Made by a program: the position numbers and the translations under genes
Origin: an uncultured Pseudomonas sp.
Lineage (GTDB): Bacteria; Pseudomonadota; Gammaproteobacteria; Pseudomonadales; Pseudomonadaceae
Reading direction: 5' to 3'
DNA: 64,000 bases
NCBI RefSeq assembly: GCF_943846705.1
Contig: NZ_OX044366.1
Coordinates: 2,728,001 to 2,792,000, forward strand
In this document: one piece after another, positions 49,400 to 58,303 of the stretch
Position numbering within the stretch: position 1 is the stretch's first letter
Layout: every line of letters starts with the position of its first letter
The notes under the pieces: model-generated
Seen by the model: only the letters and a program-made list of their open reading frames with translations
What the model was told of the DNA's origin: nothing
The model's database searches: none

Positions 49400-50533
49400 T
49401 CAACTAGTGGCCAGCTGCTGTAACAGCTGCAGCGTGTCCTCAATTACTTGCGGTGTAGTGTAGAAATGCGGCGACAGGCGGATGCCGGCGCCGCGCTGCG
49501 CGCAGATCACCTGTTGCTGTTTCAAACGCTCGAATAAAGCCGGCTGTGCCCAGCCATCCAGACTGAAGTTCAGAATGCCAGCGCGTAGCGGCTGTGCCAG
49601 TGGGCTGTGAAAGTGGATGCCCGCGCATTTTTGCAGACCGTCGATCAACCATTGCATGCGCGCCTGTAGCGCCTGCTCGACTTGGGGCATACCCACTTCC
49701 TCGAGCAGCGACAGGCTGGCCTCAAGTGCCATGGCACCGAGCATATTCGGGCTGCCGCATTCAAAGCGTCGAGCGCTGCGTGCTGGCTGCCAATCGCGGC
49801 GCTGGTAGTCGCCAGCATGTTCGAGCATGTGCCAGCCGTATTCATGCAATTTTAGTTGCGCGCGCAGGTCGCTGCGGCAGTAGAACACCCCGAGGCCTTC
49901 TGGGCCGAGCAGCCACTTGTGGCCGTCGGCCATGGCAAAGTCACACTGACTGGCCTGTACATCGAGGGGCAGGGCGCCAAGTTGCTGGATCGCATCGATA
50001 CACAGCAGTACGCCACGCGCTCGGCAGCCGTGACCCAGGCGCGGCAGATCCAGGCGCAAGCCGCTGGCGTATTGCACCGCGCTGATTGCCAGCAATCGGG
50101 TGCGCGGGCCACAGGCGGCCAATAAGGCGGCTTCTGCATCACCGTTGTGCAGGTTGACTTGCACCACCTCGACGCCAAGGGGCGCAAGTGCCTCCCAGAC
50201 TATCCGATTAGAGGGGAACTCCTCGTCACTGATTACCACCTGGTCGCCCGCCCGCCAGTCCAGGCCGAAAGCGACAAAGGACAGCGCCTCGGAGGTGTTC
50301 TTGACTAGGGCGATATCGGCGCAGGTCGGTGCGTTGAGTAAGCGCTGCAAACGCTCGCGCAGGCGGCGTTCGACCTGCAGCCAGGATGGATAGTCGCGGG
50401 CACCGGTGCGAGCGTTCTCGCTGGCGAACCGGCTGACCGCATCGACGGCCCGTTGTGGCCAGGGGGAGACGGCAGCGTGGTTCAGATAGCGCAGGCCGGG
50501 AAGTTGTGGGAACTCGTCATGAACTGCGTACAT
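49400..50533 (-). CDS. Class V aminotransferase-fold PLP enzyme
   Basis: A 377-residue PLP-dependent protein of the cysteine desulfurase/isopenicillin epimerase group. Opening NHAAVSPWPQRAVDA, cofactor Lys in MADGHKWLLGPEG near residue 208, CIDAIQQLG (Asp that holds the pyridine N) and KNTSEALSFVAFGL. No partner that would point to a reaction (such as a sulfur carrier gene) lies nearby, so the substrate is open. Divergent from the TetR gene across 76 bp, a layout that could mean regulation by it. Confidence 0.88.
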   Translation of the reverse strand: MYAVHDEFPQLPGLRYLNHAAVSPWPQRAVDAVSRFASENARTGARDYPSWLQVERRLRERLQRLLNAPTCADIALVKNTSEALSFVAFGLDWRAGDQVVISDEEFPSNRIVWEALAPLGVEVVQVNLHNGDAEAALLAACGPRTRLLAISAVQYASGLRLDLPRLGHGCRARGVLLCIDAIQQLGALPLDVQASQCDFAMADGHKWLLGPEGLGVFYCRSDLRAQLKLHEYGWHMLEHAGDYQRRDWQPARSARRFECGSPNMLGAMALEASLSLLEEVGMPQVEQALQARMQWLIDGLQKCAGIHFHSPLAQPLRAGILNFSLDGWAQPALFERLKQQQVICAQRGAGIRLSPHFYTTPQVIEDTLQLLQQLATS

Positions 50534-50609
50534 GGTCGGATGATCCGTGCAATTTGTCGTTAGTTAGGCATAATACGCGCCTTCGTTTTTTTGACCCTCT
50601 AGTCCTTTT

Positions 50610-51248
50610 ATGCATAAAGAACCCCGCAAGGTCCGTGAGTTTCGCCGCCGCGAACAGGAAATTCTCGACACAGCACTGAAGCTTTTCCTCGAACAGGGCG
50701 AAGACAGCGTCACTGTGGAGATGATTGCCGACACGGTTGGTATTGGCAAAGGCACTATCTACAAACATTTCAAATCCAAGGCGGAGATCTATCTACGCCT
50801 GATGCTCGACTACGAGCGTGACCTTAACGAGTTGTTTCACTCGGCTGACGTCGATCGCGATAAGGAAGCCTTGTCGCGTGCCTACTTTGAGTTCCGCATG
50901 CGTGACCCGCAGCGCTATCGCCTGTTTGATCGCCTGGAAGAGAAGGTGGTCAAGGGCAATCAAGTGCCGGAGATGGTCGAGCAGCTGCACAAAATTCGCG
51001 CCTCCAACTTCGAGCGACTGACCCTGTTGATCAAGGGCCGTATCGCCGAAGGCAAGCTGGAAGACGTACCGCCGTATTTCCATTACTGCGCGGCCTGGGC
51101 GCTGGTGCACGGCGCTGTGGCGCTGTATCACTCGCCGTTCTGGAGTAATGTGCTGGAAGATCAGGAAGGCTTTTTCCAGTTCCTCATGGACATCGGCGTG
51201 CGCATGGGCAACAAGCGCAAGCGTGAGGGCGACACTCCGGCTAGCTGA
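50610..51248 (+). CDS. TetR/AcrR-family transcriptional regulator
   Basis: A 212-residue repressor. The HTH lies at about 13-58, with TVEMIADTVGIGKGTIYKHF as recognition region, followed by a C-terminal helical ligand domain. Conserved at this place in Pseudomonas. The effector is unknown; targets may include the divergent aminotransferase gene or the radical SAM genes downstream. Confidence 0.92.
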   Translation: MHKEPRKVREFRRREQEILDTALKLFLEQGEDSVTVEMIADTVGIGKGTIYKHFKSKAEIYLRLMLDYERDLNELFHSADVDRDKEALSRAYFEFRMRDPQRYRLFDRLEEKVVKGNQVPEMVEQLHKIRASNFERLTLLIKGRIAEGKLEDVPPYFHYCAAWALVHGAVALYHSPFWSNVLEDQEGFFQFLMDIGVRMGNKRKREGDTPAS

Positions 51249-51327
51249 GGTATTCAGCGAGTGGATAACCGATCTGCTGCGCTGGCGGCGACCCTATACT
51301 CGACGCCTACCTTTGCTGGAGTCGTGC

Positions 51328-52296
51328 ATGATCGTTGACCGCCAGGGCAGACGCTTTCGCAATTTACGTGTCAGCCTGACCGCCGCCTGTAACTATGCCT
51401 GCACTTACTGTGTCCCCGACGGCAAGCGTCTGGTGGCCGCGCAGGATGAGCTATCGGCCGATGCCATGCTGCGTGGCGTGGCTTATCTGATCGAAGCTGC
51501 CGGTATCGAGCGGCTGCGCATCACCGGTGGCGAACCACTGCTCAGCCCGAAGCTGGACGCCTTTTTGCGCGGCGTCAGCCATCTCGGTTTGGCCGATATC
51601 AGCCTGACTACCAATGCTCAACTGCTGACACGTAAGCTGCCCTTGTTGCTGGAGTGCGGTATCCGCCGTTTGAATGTCTCCCTCGATACCCTAGATGCTG
51701 CGGCATTTCGCACGATTGCCCGTGGCGGCGACCTGGCGACAGTGCTCGACGGTCTGCAGCAGGCTAAAGCGGCGGGGCTGCAGATTAAGGTCAACATGGT
51801 GCCGTTGCGTGGGCAGAACCTCGATCAGGTGCTGCCGTTGCTCGATTATTGCCTGGCCAATGGCTTCGAGCTGCGCTTTATCGAGTTGATGCGCATGGGC
51901 CATCTGGCGCGCGACGGCAATGGCTTCCAGCGTCAGTTCGTGGGGATGCCCGAGTTGCTGGCAATGATTGCCGAGCGCTATGCCTTTATTCAGGCGGCAG
52001 CCCCCGTGGATGCGACGGCGCTGCGCTATGAGATTCCCGGGTTGGGTTTTTTTGGCGTGATCGCCAATGAGAGCGTGCCGTTCTGCCGCACCTGCTCGCG
52101 TCTGCGCTTGTCGTCGACCGGCTGGCTGCATGGCTGCCTGTCCTCGAGCAATCGCCACTATGTCGCTGATCTGCTCGATAAGCCCCGCCATCAGGCATTG
52201 CCGGCCTTGCAGGGTCTGTTGGTCAAGGCGTTGGGTGACAAACAGGCTGTGGCGTTCTCCGGCGGCGCGACTGTGATGAAGATTATTGGCGGCTAA
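51328..52296 (+). CDS. moaA: MoaA-like GTP 3',8-cyclase, radical SAM
   Basis: MoaA makes the first molybdopterin intermediate from GTP with S-adenosylmethionine. This protein has 322 residues. The radical SAM cluster is Cys21, Cys25 and Cys28 (CNYACTYC), GGEP follows at 67-70, and the C-terminal second cluster is Cys253, Cys256 and Cys270 with RLRLSSTG; the protein ends IIGG, the double glycine needed for activity. No moaB, moaC, moaD or moaE genes lie nearby, so it may be one of the extra MoaA copies of pseudomonads. ATG at 51328 chosen by the family N-terminus. Confidence 0.88.
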   Translation: MIVDRQGRRFRNLRVSLTAACNYACTYCVPDGKRLVAAQDELSADAMLRGVAYLIEAAGIERLRITGGEPLLSPKLDAFLRGVSHLGLADISLTTNAQLLTRKLPLLLECGIRRLNVSLDTLDAAAFRTIARGGDLATVLDGLQQAKAAGLQIKVNMVPLRGQNLDQVLPLLDYCLANGFELRFIELMRMGHLARDGNGFQRQFVGMPELLAMIAERYAFIQAAAPVDATALRYEIPGLGFFGVIANESVPFCRTCSRLRLSSTGWLHGCLSSSNRHYVADLLDKPRHQALPALQGLLVKALGDKQAVAFSGGATVMKIIGG

Positions 52297-52323
52297 ATCC
52301 GCCGTTTGCCTTGAGTGAAGAGC

Positions 52324-53214
52324 ATGCAAGATTTCCCCATCAGCTACATCGAGCCGGTATTCCGTCCACCTAGCGAAGCCCATTCGCTGATCCTGCCGGT
52401 GACCAACGGTTGCTCCTGGAACAATTGCACCTTCTGCGAAATGTATACCCAAGAGCAGAAGAAGTTCCGTGCCCGTGACGAGGCGCAGGTGCTTGAAGAG
52501 ATTCGCCGCACGGGCGAGCGGATGATCGTGCAGCGGGTATTTCTGGCTGACGGTGATGCGTTGGTCATGCCCACGCGACGTTTGCTGACCATCCTTACCG
52601 CAATTCGTGAACACATGCCTGAAGTCACGCGCGTCTCTAGCTACTGCTTGCCGCGCAACCTACGCAAAAAATCTGTGGCTGAGCTCAAGGAGCTGGCTGA
52701 TGCCGGACTGGGAATGGCTTACGTTGGCTGTGAGTCGGGTGATGATGAAGTGCTGGCGCGGGTCAACAAGGGGGAGACCTTCGAATCCAGCCTGAGCGCC
52801 TTGGACAAGCTCGGCCAGGCCGGTATCACCCGTTCGGTGATGATCCTTAATGGTTTGGGTGGCACCGTGTTGAGTGAGCAGCATGCGGATAATTCGGCGC
52901 GCCTGATGAACGAGTCTCAGCCTGAATTTCTTTCGACCCTAGTGGTGAGCTTTCCCCAGGGCGAGGTGCGCTTTCGGCAAAACTTTGCCGATTTCCAGGC
53001 GTTGAATCAGCAGCAATTATTTGTTGAGGTGGAGCGTCTGCTGCAAGGGTTAGAGCTGCGCGATACGGTGTTTCGTAGCGATCATGCGTCCAACTACCTG
53101 GTGCTCAAGGGTACGCTCGGTGCCGATAAACAGCGCTTGCTGGCGCAGGTGCGTCAGGCCATTGAGCAACCGCAGCAAGCGCATTTGCGTCAGGAGTGGC
53201 AGCGCGGCCTTTAA
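52324..53214 (+). CDS. Radical SAM protein of unknown substrate
   Basis: A 296-residue radical SAM protein. The cluster motif is NGCSWNNCTFC with Cys30, Cys35 and Cys38, so the spacing is CX4CX2C rather than the common CX3CX2C. Further features are an ADGDALVMPTRRL strand-loop, YVGCESGDDEVLARVNKGET (as in Elp3/MiaB-like barrels) and a C-terminal helical part. It follows the MoaA-like gene after 27 bp. ATG at 52324 taken; a GTG 9 bases upstream is possible. Function unknown. Confidence 0.85.
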   Translation: MQDFPISYIEPVFRPPSEAHSLILPVTNGCSWNNCTFCEMYTQEQKKFRARDEAQVLEEIRRTGERMIVQRVFLADGDALVMPTRRLLTILTAIREHMPEVTRVSSYCLPRNLRKKSVAELKELADAGLGMAYVGCESGDDEVLARVNKGETFESSLSALDKLGQAGITRSVMILNGLGGTVLSEQHADNSARLMNESQPEFLSTLVVSFPQGEVRFRQNFADFQALNQQQLFVEVERLLQGLELRDTVFRSDHASNYLVLKGTLGADKQRLLAQVRQAIEQPQQAHLRQEWQRGL

Positions 53215-53289
53215 ACGATGTGGCTGGCGTGAAACCTGCATCTAGGCCCTATCTGCCGGTTTTCCGTCGCCGGCTGCAGGAGAAGTGTG

Positions 53290-53892
53290 ATGCGTAGCCT
53301 GTTGTTGTTAGTGGGTGTGTTGCTGCTGGGCGGCTGTATGAAAGTCAGCGATATGGCCGACAGCGCGATTTATCAACTGCGCGATGTCGGTGTGCTCGAC
53401 CACAGCCAGACCCGCCGTGCCAGCCCCTGGCGCTTACAGGCGGACTCCTTCATTTATATCGCTCAAGGGCATTTCGTACCGCCAGGCGGCGCCTATCCAC
53501 GGCCCAATGTGGTGGCGGAAGAAGCCTATAAGGGGTTCGTTGAATATTTTCCCATGGTCCGTCGTGCCAAGTCGCCGTTAGGTCTTGAGGAGTCGCTGGC
53601 TGAGGCGCGTGCAGCTGGAGCCCACTATCTGCTGTATAGCCGCTTCGCCTTTGCCGATGACCGCATCGGCACTGTTGAGGAGTGGGAAGATCAGGAGGCG
53701 CTGGACCGTTTGGGCATCGATCGCGGGGTGATCCAGTTGATGCTGATTGAAACCAATACGCGTTATATGGTCGATACTGCACGTATTCGCAGCCGCGGTG
53801 GCTTCATGACGCTTTATGATGCCAAGCCAGAGGACATGATCGGGCCGGCGCTGCAGGACTATGCGCGGCGCTTGTTAGGTTTGGGGCATTGA
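53290..53892 (+). CDS. DUF4823 lipoprotein
   Basis: A 200-residue lipoprotein with lipobox LLGGC (Cys16). The body has an early DSAIYQLRDVGVLDHSQTRRAS segment, ADSFIYIAQGHFVPPGGAYPRP, and a C-terminal alpha/beta domain (AGAHYLLYSRFAFADDRIG and VIQLMLIETNTRYMVDTARIRS). Such proteins are found in pseudomonads without known function. ATG at 53290 with AGGAG upstream. The DUF1285 gene follows after 9 bp. Confidence 0.8.
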   Translation: MRSLLLLVGVLLLGGCMKVSDMADSAIYQLRDVGVLDHSQTRRASPWRLQADSFIYIAQGHFVPPGGAYPRPNVVAEEAYKGFVEYFPMVRRAKSPLGLEESLAEARAAGAHYLLYSRFAFADDRIGTVEEWEDQEALDRLGIDRGVIQLMLIETNTRYMVDTARIRSRGGFMTLYDAKPEDMIGPALQDYARRLLGLGH

Positions 53893-53901
53893 GGAAGGCT
53901 G

Positions 53902-54471
53902 ATGACTGACACAGACAAGGCCGGCAATTTGCTGGCACAGATACCCAAAGCTGAGGGCAAAGGTTTGCCGCCAGTGCATCTGTGGAACCCGGATTTCTGC
54001 GGCGATATCGACATGCGTATCGCCCGTGATGGCACCTGGTATTACATGGGCACGCCGATTGGCCGCAAGCCGATGGTTAAATTGTTCTCCACCATTATTC
54101 GCCGCGACGGCGATAAATATGTGTTGGTGACGCCGGTCGAGATGGTTGGCATTCAGGTGGATGACGCGCCTTTTGTCGCAGTCAGTCTGCACGTGGAAGG
54201 CGTGGGCGAGGCGCAGGTGCTGCGCTTTGTCACCAATGTCGAGGATGAGGTGGTGGCAGGTAGCGAGCATCCGCTGCGGGTTGAGCTGGATGCGCTGACC
54301 GAAGAGCCTGCGCCCTACTTGCTGGTGCGGACTAACCTTGAGGCGCTGATCCACCGTAATGTGTTCTATCAGTTGATCGAGCTGGCGGTTGTGCGACAGA
54401 TTGATGGTAAAGCGTGGCTGGGGGTGTGGAGTAGCGGTGAGTTTTTCCCGATTGGTCCACAGCCAGACTGA
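53902..54471 (+). CDS. DUF1285 family protein
   Basis: A 189-residue soluble protein. PPVHLWNPDFCGDIDMRIARDG and WYYMGTPIGRKPMVKLFSTIIRRDGDKY are the family signatures, and the C-terminal part closes with GVWSSGEFFPIG. The fold is known but the role is not. It lies just upstream of the etf region and ends at a terminator shared with ETF-QO. Confidence 0.9.
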   Translation: MTDTDKAGNLLAQIPKAEGKGLPPVHLWNPDFCGDIDMRIARDGTWYYMGTPIGRKPMVKLFSTIIRRDGDKYVLVTPVEMVGIQVDDAPFVAVSLHVEGVGEAQVLRFVTNVEDEVVAGSEHPLRVELDALTEEPAPYLLVRTNLEALIHRNVFYQLIELAVVRQIDGKAWLGVWSSGEFFPIGPQPD

Positions 54472-54496
54472 CCATTACTGTGATTTAGACCCAAAT

Positions 54497-54523
54497 AAAA
54501 AAGGCTCCCGAGGGAGCCTTTTT
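54497..54523. terminator. Bidirectional terminator between the DUF1285 gene and ETF-QO
   Basis: Stem GGCTCC / GGAGCC extended by A/T pairs (A6 and T5) with loop CGAG, between convergent genes. Confidence 0.9.
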
Positions 54524-54529
54524 AGTGTC

Positions 54530-56194
54530 TTACATATTGGGGTAGTTAGGCCCGCCTGTGCCTTCAGGGGCCACCCAGTTGATGTTCTGGGCAGGGTCCT
54601 TGATGTCACAGGTTTTGCAGTGCACGCAGTTCTGCGCGTTGATCTGGAATTTCTTCTCGCCGTCTTCCTGGGTGACGATTTCATAAACCCCGGCGGGGCA
54701 GTAGCGCTGCGCCGGTTCGTCGTACATCGGCAGGTTCTTGCCCAGCGGAATGCTCGAGTCGGTGAGCTTCAGGTGGCAGGGTTGTTCCTCTTCATGGTTG
54801 GTGTTGGAGAGGAATACCGAGCTGAGCTTATCGAAGCTGAGCTTGCCGTCGGGTTTCGGGTAGCTGATCTTCGGTGCGTCTGCGGCAAGCTTCAGGCAGG
54901 CATAGTCCGGCTTGGTGTCGTGCAGGGTGAAAGGAATCTTGCCACCAAAGATGTTCTGATCCAGCCAGTTGAAGCCGCCGCCAACCAGTGGGCCGAACTT
55001 GTGCAGCGCCGGGCCGAAGTTACGGCTGCGGAACAGCTCGTCATACAGCCAGCTGGCTTTGAATGCATCGACGTACCCGGTCAGCTGGTCGCCGCCTTCC
55101 TTGCCTGCAAACAGCGCGTCCGCTACCGCCTCAGCGGCCAGCATGCCGGACTTCATGGCGGTGTGGCTGCCCTTGATCTTGGCGAAGTTCAGGGTGCCGA
55201 GGTCGCAGCCGATCAGCGCGCCACCGTTGAAGACCATCTTCGGCAGCGAGTTGAGACCGCCCTTGGCGATGGCGCGAGCGCCGTATGCCACACGCTTGCC
55301 GCCTTCCAGGTACTGAGCAACCACCGGGTGGTGCTTGTAACGCTGGAACTCATCGAATGGCGACAGGTGCGGGTTGCTGTACGACAGATCAACGATCAGT
55401 CCCACGACTACCTGGTTGTTTTCCAGGTGGTAAAGGAAGGAGCCGCCGGTGTTCTCGCTGCCAACGATGTCCAGTGGCCAGCCAGCGGTATGCACCACCA
55501 GGCCTTGCTCGTGCTTGGCCGGGTCGATGTCCCAGATTTCCTTGATGCCGATGCCGTAATGCTGGGCATCGGCTTCGGAGTCGAGGTTGAATTTTTTGAT
55601 CAGCTGCTTGCCGATGTGGCCACGGCAGCCTTCGGCGAACAAGGTGTACTTGGCGCGCAGTTCCATGCCGGGGGTGTAGTAACCCTCTTTCGGGTTGCCT
55701 TCGCGGTCAACGCCAAGGTCACCGGTGAGAATGCCGTACACCGAACCGTTTTCGTCGATCAGGGCCTCTTGGGCGGCGAAGCCTGGGTAGATTTCTACAC
55801 CGAGGTTTTCCGCTTGCTGAGCTAACCAGCGGCACAGGTTGCCGAGGGAAATAATGTAGTTGCCATGGTTGTGCATGGTCTTGGGCACAAACAGGTCAGG
55901 CACGCGAGTGGATTTGTCTGCACCGGTCAGTACATAGATGTCATCGCGCTTGACTGGGGTGTTCAGCGGCGCGCCAAGCTCTTTCCAGTCGGGGAACAGC
56001 TCATTCAGGGCGCGGGGCTCAAATACGGCACCGGAAAGAATGTGTGCGCCGACTTCGGAGCCTTTTTCGACCACGCAGACGCTAATTTCTTTGCCGGCTT
56101 CGGCTGCTTTCTGCTTCAGTCGGCAGGCGGCGGACAGACCCGCAGGGCCGGCGCCGACGATGACGACGTCGAATTCCATAAACTCGCGTTCCAC
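54530..56194 (-). CDS. Electron transfer flavoprotein-ubiquinone oxidoreductase
   Basis: ETF-QO passes electrons from ETF (from beta-oxidation and amino acid breakdown) to ubiquinone at the membrane. It has 554 residues. The FAD motif VVIVGAGPAGLSAACRL lies at the N-terminus, followed by VEKGSEVGAHILSGAVFEP. The quinone-binding and membrane surface region lies in the middle. The C-terminal 4Fe-4S domain has YCPAGVYE and NCVHCKTCDIKDP with four cysteines, then WVAPEGTGGPNYPNM. Divergent from etfBA across a region with a PsrA box. Confidence 0.97.
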   Translation of the reverse strand: MEREFMEFDVVIVGAGPAGLSAACRLKQKAAEAGKEISVCVVEKGSEVGAHILSGAVFEPRALNELFPDWKELGAPLNTPVKRDDIYVLTGADKSTRVPDLFVPKTMHNHGNYIISLGNLCRWLAQQAENLGVEIYPGFAAQEALIDENGSVYGILTGDLGVDREGNPKEGYYTPGMELRAKYTLFAEGCRGHIGKQLIKKFNLDSEADAQHYGIGIKEIWDIDPAKHEQGLVVHTAGWPLDIVGSENTGGSFLYHLENNQVVVGLIVDLSYSNPHLSPFDEFQRYKHHPVVAQYLEGGKRVAYGARAIAKGGLNSLPKMVFNGGALIGCDLGTLNFAKIKGSHTAMKSGMLAAEAVADALFAGKEGGDQLTGYVDAFKASWLYDELFRSRNFGPALHKFGPLVGGGFNWLDQNIFGGKIPFTLHDTKPDYACLKLAADAPKISYPKPDGKLSFDKLSSVFLSNTNHEEEQPCHLKLTDSSIPLGKNLPMYDEPAQRYCPAGVYEIVTQEDGEKKFQINAQNCVHCKTCDIKDPAQNINWVAPEGTGGPNYPNM

Positions 56195-56515
56195 AGGCTA
56201 TCTCCTACTCAAGGCTCTCTAATTTTATTTGGCGATCGAGCTCGTTCCGTGAGCGATGCTGGCGCATTATATCCGCAGCCTTCCAACGGTCCAATACAAA
56301 CGTTTGTTTGAATTTTCTGTAGGGCTGGTAGAATCTTACTACATCGCTTGCGATTGGCCGCCTCGTTGTATTGACCAGCCTAGGTCGTGCGTTCAAGATA
56401 CGAGCGGTTTTGTGTCTGCCGTTAATTGGTTGACTCCCGGTTCCGGCCGGTCTGCAGTTCCCGCCATGTTCGCTTCTGGCGACATTCTTATTCACCGGAG
56501 AGTAACGAGGAATCC
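56195..56515. promoter_or_regulatory. Divergent promoter region between ETF-QO and etfB, with PsrA box
   Basis: The 321 bp hold no gene. A 14-bp operator CAAACGTTTGTTTG (56297-56310) fits CAAAC-N4-GTTTG, the PsrA box seen at psrA itself, and lies within a 12-bp palindrome ACAAACGTTTGT at 56296-56307. PsrA is known to control the etf genes in P. aeruginosa. A GGAG (56500 region) precedes the etfB start. Confidence 0.82.
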
Positions 56516-57265
56516 ATGAAGGTTCTTGTAGCTGTCAAACGAGTGGTCGACTACAACGTCAAAGTTCGCGTCAAAGCGGACAACAGCGGCGTTGATCTTG
56601 CCAACGTCAAGATGTCGATGAACCCTTTCTGCGAAATCGCCGTGGAAGAAGCCGTACGCCTGAAAGAGAAAGGCGTAGCGAGCGAAATCGTTGTTGTAAC
56701 CATCGGCCCGACCACTGCTCAAGAGCAGCTGCGTACCGCGCTGGCGCTGGGTGCTGACCGTGCCATCCTGGTTGAATCGGCCGATGAGCTGAACTCCCTG
56801 GCTGTCGCCAAGCTGCTGAAGGCGGTTGTTGATAAAGAGCAGCCACAGCTGGTTATCCTCGGCAAGCAGGCCATCGACAGCGACAACAACCAGACTGGCC
56901 AGATGCTCGCCGCCCTGACTGGTTTCGCTCAAGGCACCTTCGCTTCCAAAGTGGAAGTGGCCGGCGACAAGGTCAACGTCACCCGCGAAATCGACGGCGG
57001 TCTGCAGACTGTTGCGTTGAGCTTGCCGGCTATCGTGACCACCGACCTGCGCCTCAACGAGCCGCGCTACGCGTCGCTGCCGAACATCATGAAGGCCAAG
57101 AAGAAGCCGCTGGAAACTGTTACCCCGGGCGACCTGGGCGTTTCCACTGCCTCCACTGTGAAGACCCTGAAAGTCGAAGCGCCTGCTACCCGCAGCGCCG
57201 GCATCAAGGTCAAGTCCGTGGCTGAACTGGTCGAGAAACTGAAGAACGAGGCGAAGGTAATCTAA
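56516..57265 (+). CDS. etfB: EtfB, electron transfer flavoprotein beta subunit
   Basis: The small ETF subunit of 249 residues, which binds AMP and pairs with EtfA. The opening MKVLVAVKRVVDYNVKVRVK and the family stretch NQTGQMLAALTGFAQGTFAS fit, as do LRLNEPRYASLPNIMKAKKK and the C-terminal helix. A longer reading adds 30 residues and is rejected for lack of a ribosome site. etfA starts on the base after its stop. Confidence 0.98.
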   Translation: MKVLVAVKRVVDYNVKVRVKADNSGVDLANVKMSMNPFCEIAVEEAVRLKEKGVASEIVVVTIGPTTAQEQLRTALALGADRAILVESADELNSLAVAKLLKAVVDKEQPQLVILGKQAIDSDNNQTGQMLAALTGFAQGTFASKVEVAGDKVNVTREIDGGLQTVALSLPAIVTTDLRLNEPRYASLPNIMKAKKKPLETVTPGDLGVSTASTVKTLKVEAPATRSAGIKVKSVAELVEKLKNEAKVI

Positions 57266-58195
57266 ATGACTATCCTGGTTATCGCTGAACACACCAATGC
57301 CGCCCTGGCTCCAGCCACGCTGAACACCGTGGCTGCTGCTGCGAAGATCGGCGGCGACATTCACGTTCTGGTTGCCGGTGCCGCGTGCGCCGCCGCTGCC
57401 GAAGCTGCTGGCAAAATCGCTGGCGTGGCCAAGGTGCTGGTTGCTGACGACGCGGCTTTCGCGCACCAGCTGCCGGAAAACGTCGCGCCGCTAGTGGCCG
57501 AACTGGGCAAGGGCTACAGCCACATTCTGGCTGCTGCTACCAGCAACGGTAAGAACATCCTGCCGCGCGTAGCCGCTGCGCTGGACGTTGATCAGATCTC
57601 GGAAATCATCGCGGTTGAAAGCGCTGACACCTTCAAGCGTCCGATCTACGCCGGTAATGCTATCGCCACTGTGCAGTCTTCGGCTGCTGTCAAAGTCATC
57701 ACCGTGCGCGCCACTGGTTTCGATCCAGTTGCTGCCGAAGGCGGCAGTGCTGCTGTTGAAGCCGTTAGCGGCGCAGCGGATGCTGGCAAATCGGCTTTCG
57801 TCGGCGAAGAGCTGGCTAAATCCGACCGTCCTGAGCTGACCGCTGCCAAAATCGTCATTTCTGGCGGTCGTGGCATGCAGAACGGTGACAACTTCAAGCA
57901 CCTCTACGCTCTGGCCGACAAGCTTGGCGCTGCTGTGGGTGCTTCGCGCGCCGCGGTTGACGCCGGTTTCGTGCCGAACGACATGCAGGTCGGTCAGACC
58001 GGCAAGATCGTTGCGCCACAGCTGTACATCGCCGTCGGTATCTCCGGCGCGATCCAGCACCTGGCCGGCATGAAAGACTCCAAAGTGATCGTTGCGATCA
58101 ACAAGGACGAAGAAGCGCCGATCTTCCAGGTAGCCGATTACGGTCTGGTCGCTGACCTGTTCGACGCCGTACCTGAGCTGGAAAAACTGGTTTAA
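57266..58195 (+). CDS. etfA: EtfA, electron transfer flavoprotein alpha subunit
   Basis: The large ETF subunit of 309 residues, which binds FAD. The FAD domain in the C-terminal half has SGGRGMQNGDNF and QTGKIVAPQLYIAVGISGAI, followed by HLAGMKDSKVIVAINKDEEAPIF. Alanine-rich N-terminal domain. Directly follows etfB; ends at a strong terminator. Confidence 0.98.
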   Translation: MTILVIAEHTNAALAPATLNTVAAAAKIGGDIHVLVAGAACAAAAEAAGKIAGVAKVLVADDAAFAHQLPENVAPLVAELGKGYSHILAAATSNGKNILPRVAAALDVDQISEIIAVESADTFKRPIYAGNAIATVQSSAAVKVITVRATGFDPVAAEGGSAAVEAVSGAADAGKSAFVGEELAKSDRPELTAAKIVISGGRGMQNGDNFKHLYALADKLGAAVGASRAAVDAGFVPNDMQVGQTGKIVAPQLYIAVGISGAIQHLAGMKDSKVIVAINKDEEAPIFQVADYGLVADLFDAVPELEKLV

Positions 58196-58217
58196 ACCAG
58201 GCGTTCTCCGCTCACAC

Positions 58218-58242
58218 AAAACCCGCTCATTGAGCGGGTTTT
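58218..58242. terminator. Terminator after etfA, shared with the hydrolase gene
   Basis: A 12-bp perfect inverted repeat (AAAACCCGCTCA / TGAGCGGGTTTT) about one central T, followed by a T run. Convergent genes on both sides. Confidence 0.88.
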
Positions 58243-58303
58243 TTGTTTGCGAAAGTCGCGTGCCCTTGCTGTCCGTCAATCCAACGCTATTGGCTGGCGC
58301 CAC

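Noticed and set aside
54389..55825. Open frame of 478 codons opposite ETF-QO
   Set aside because: The minus-strand frame gives a full ETF-QO; the plus frame begins inside the DUF1285 gene and crosses a terminator.
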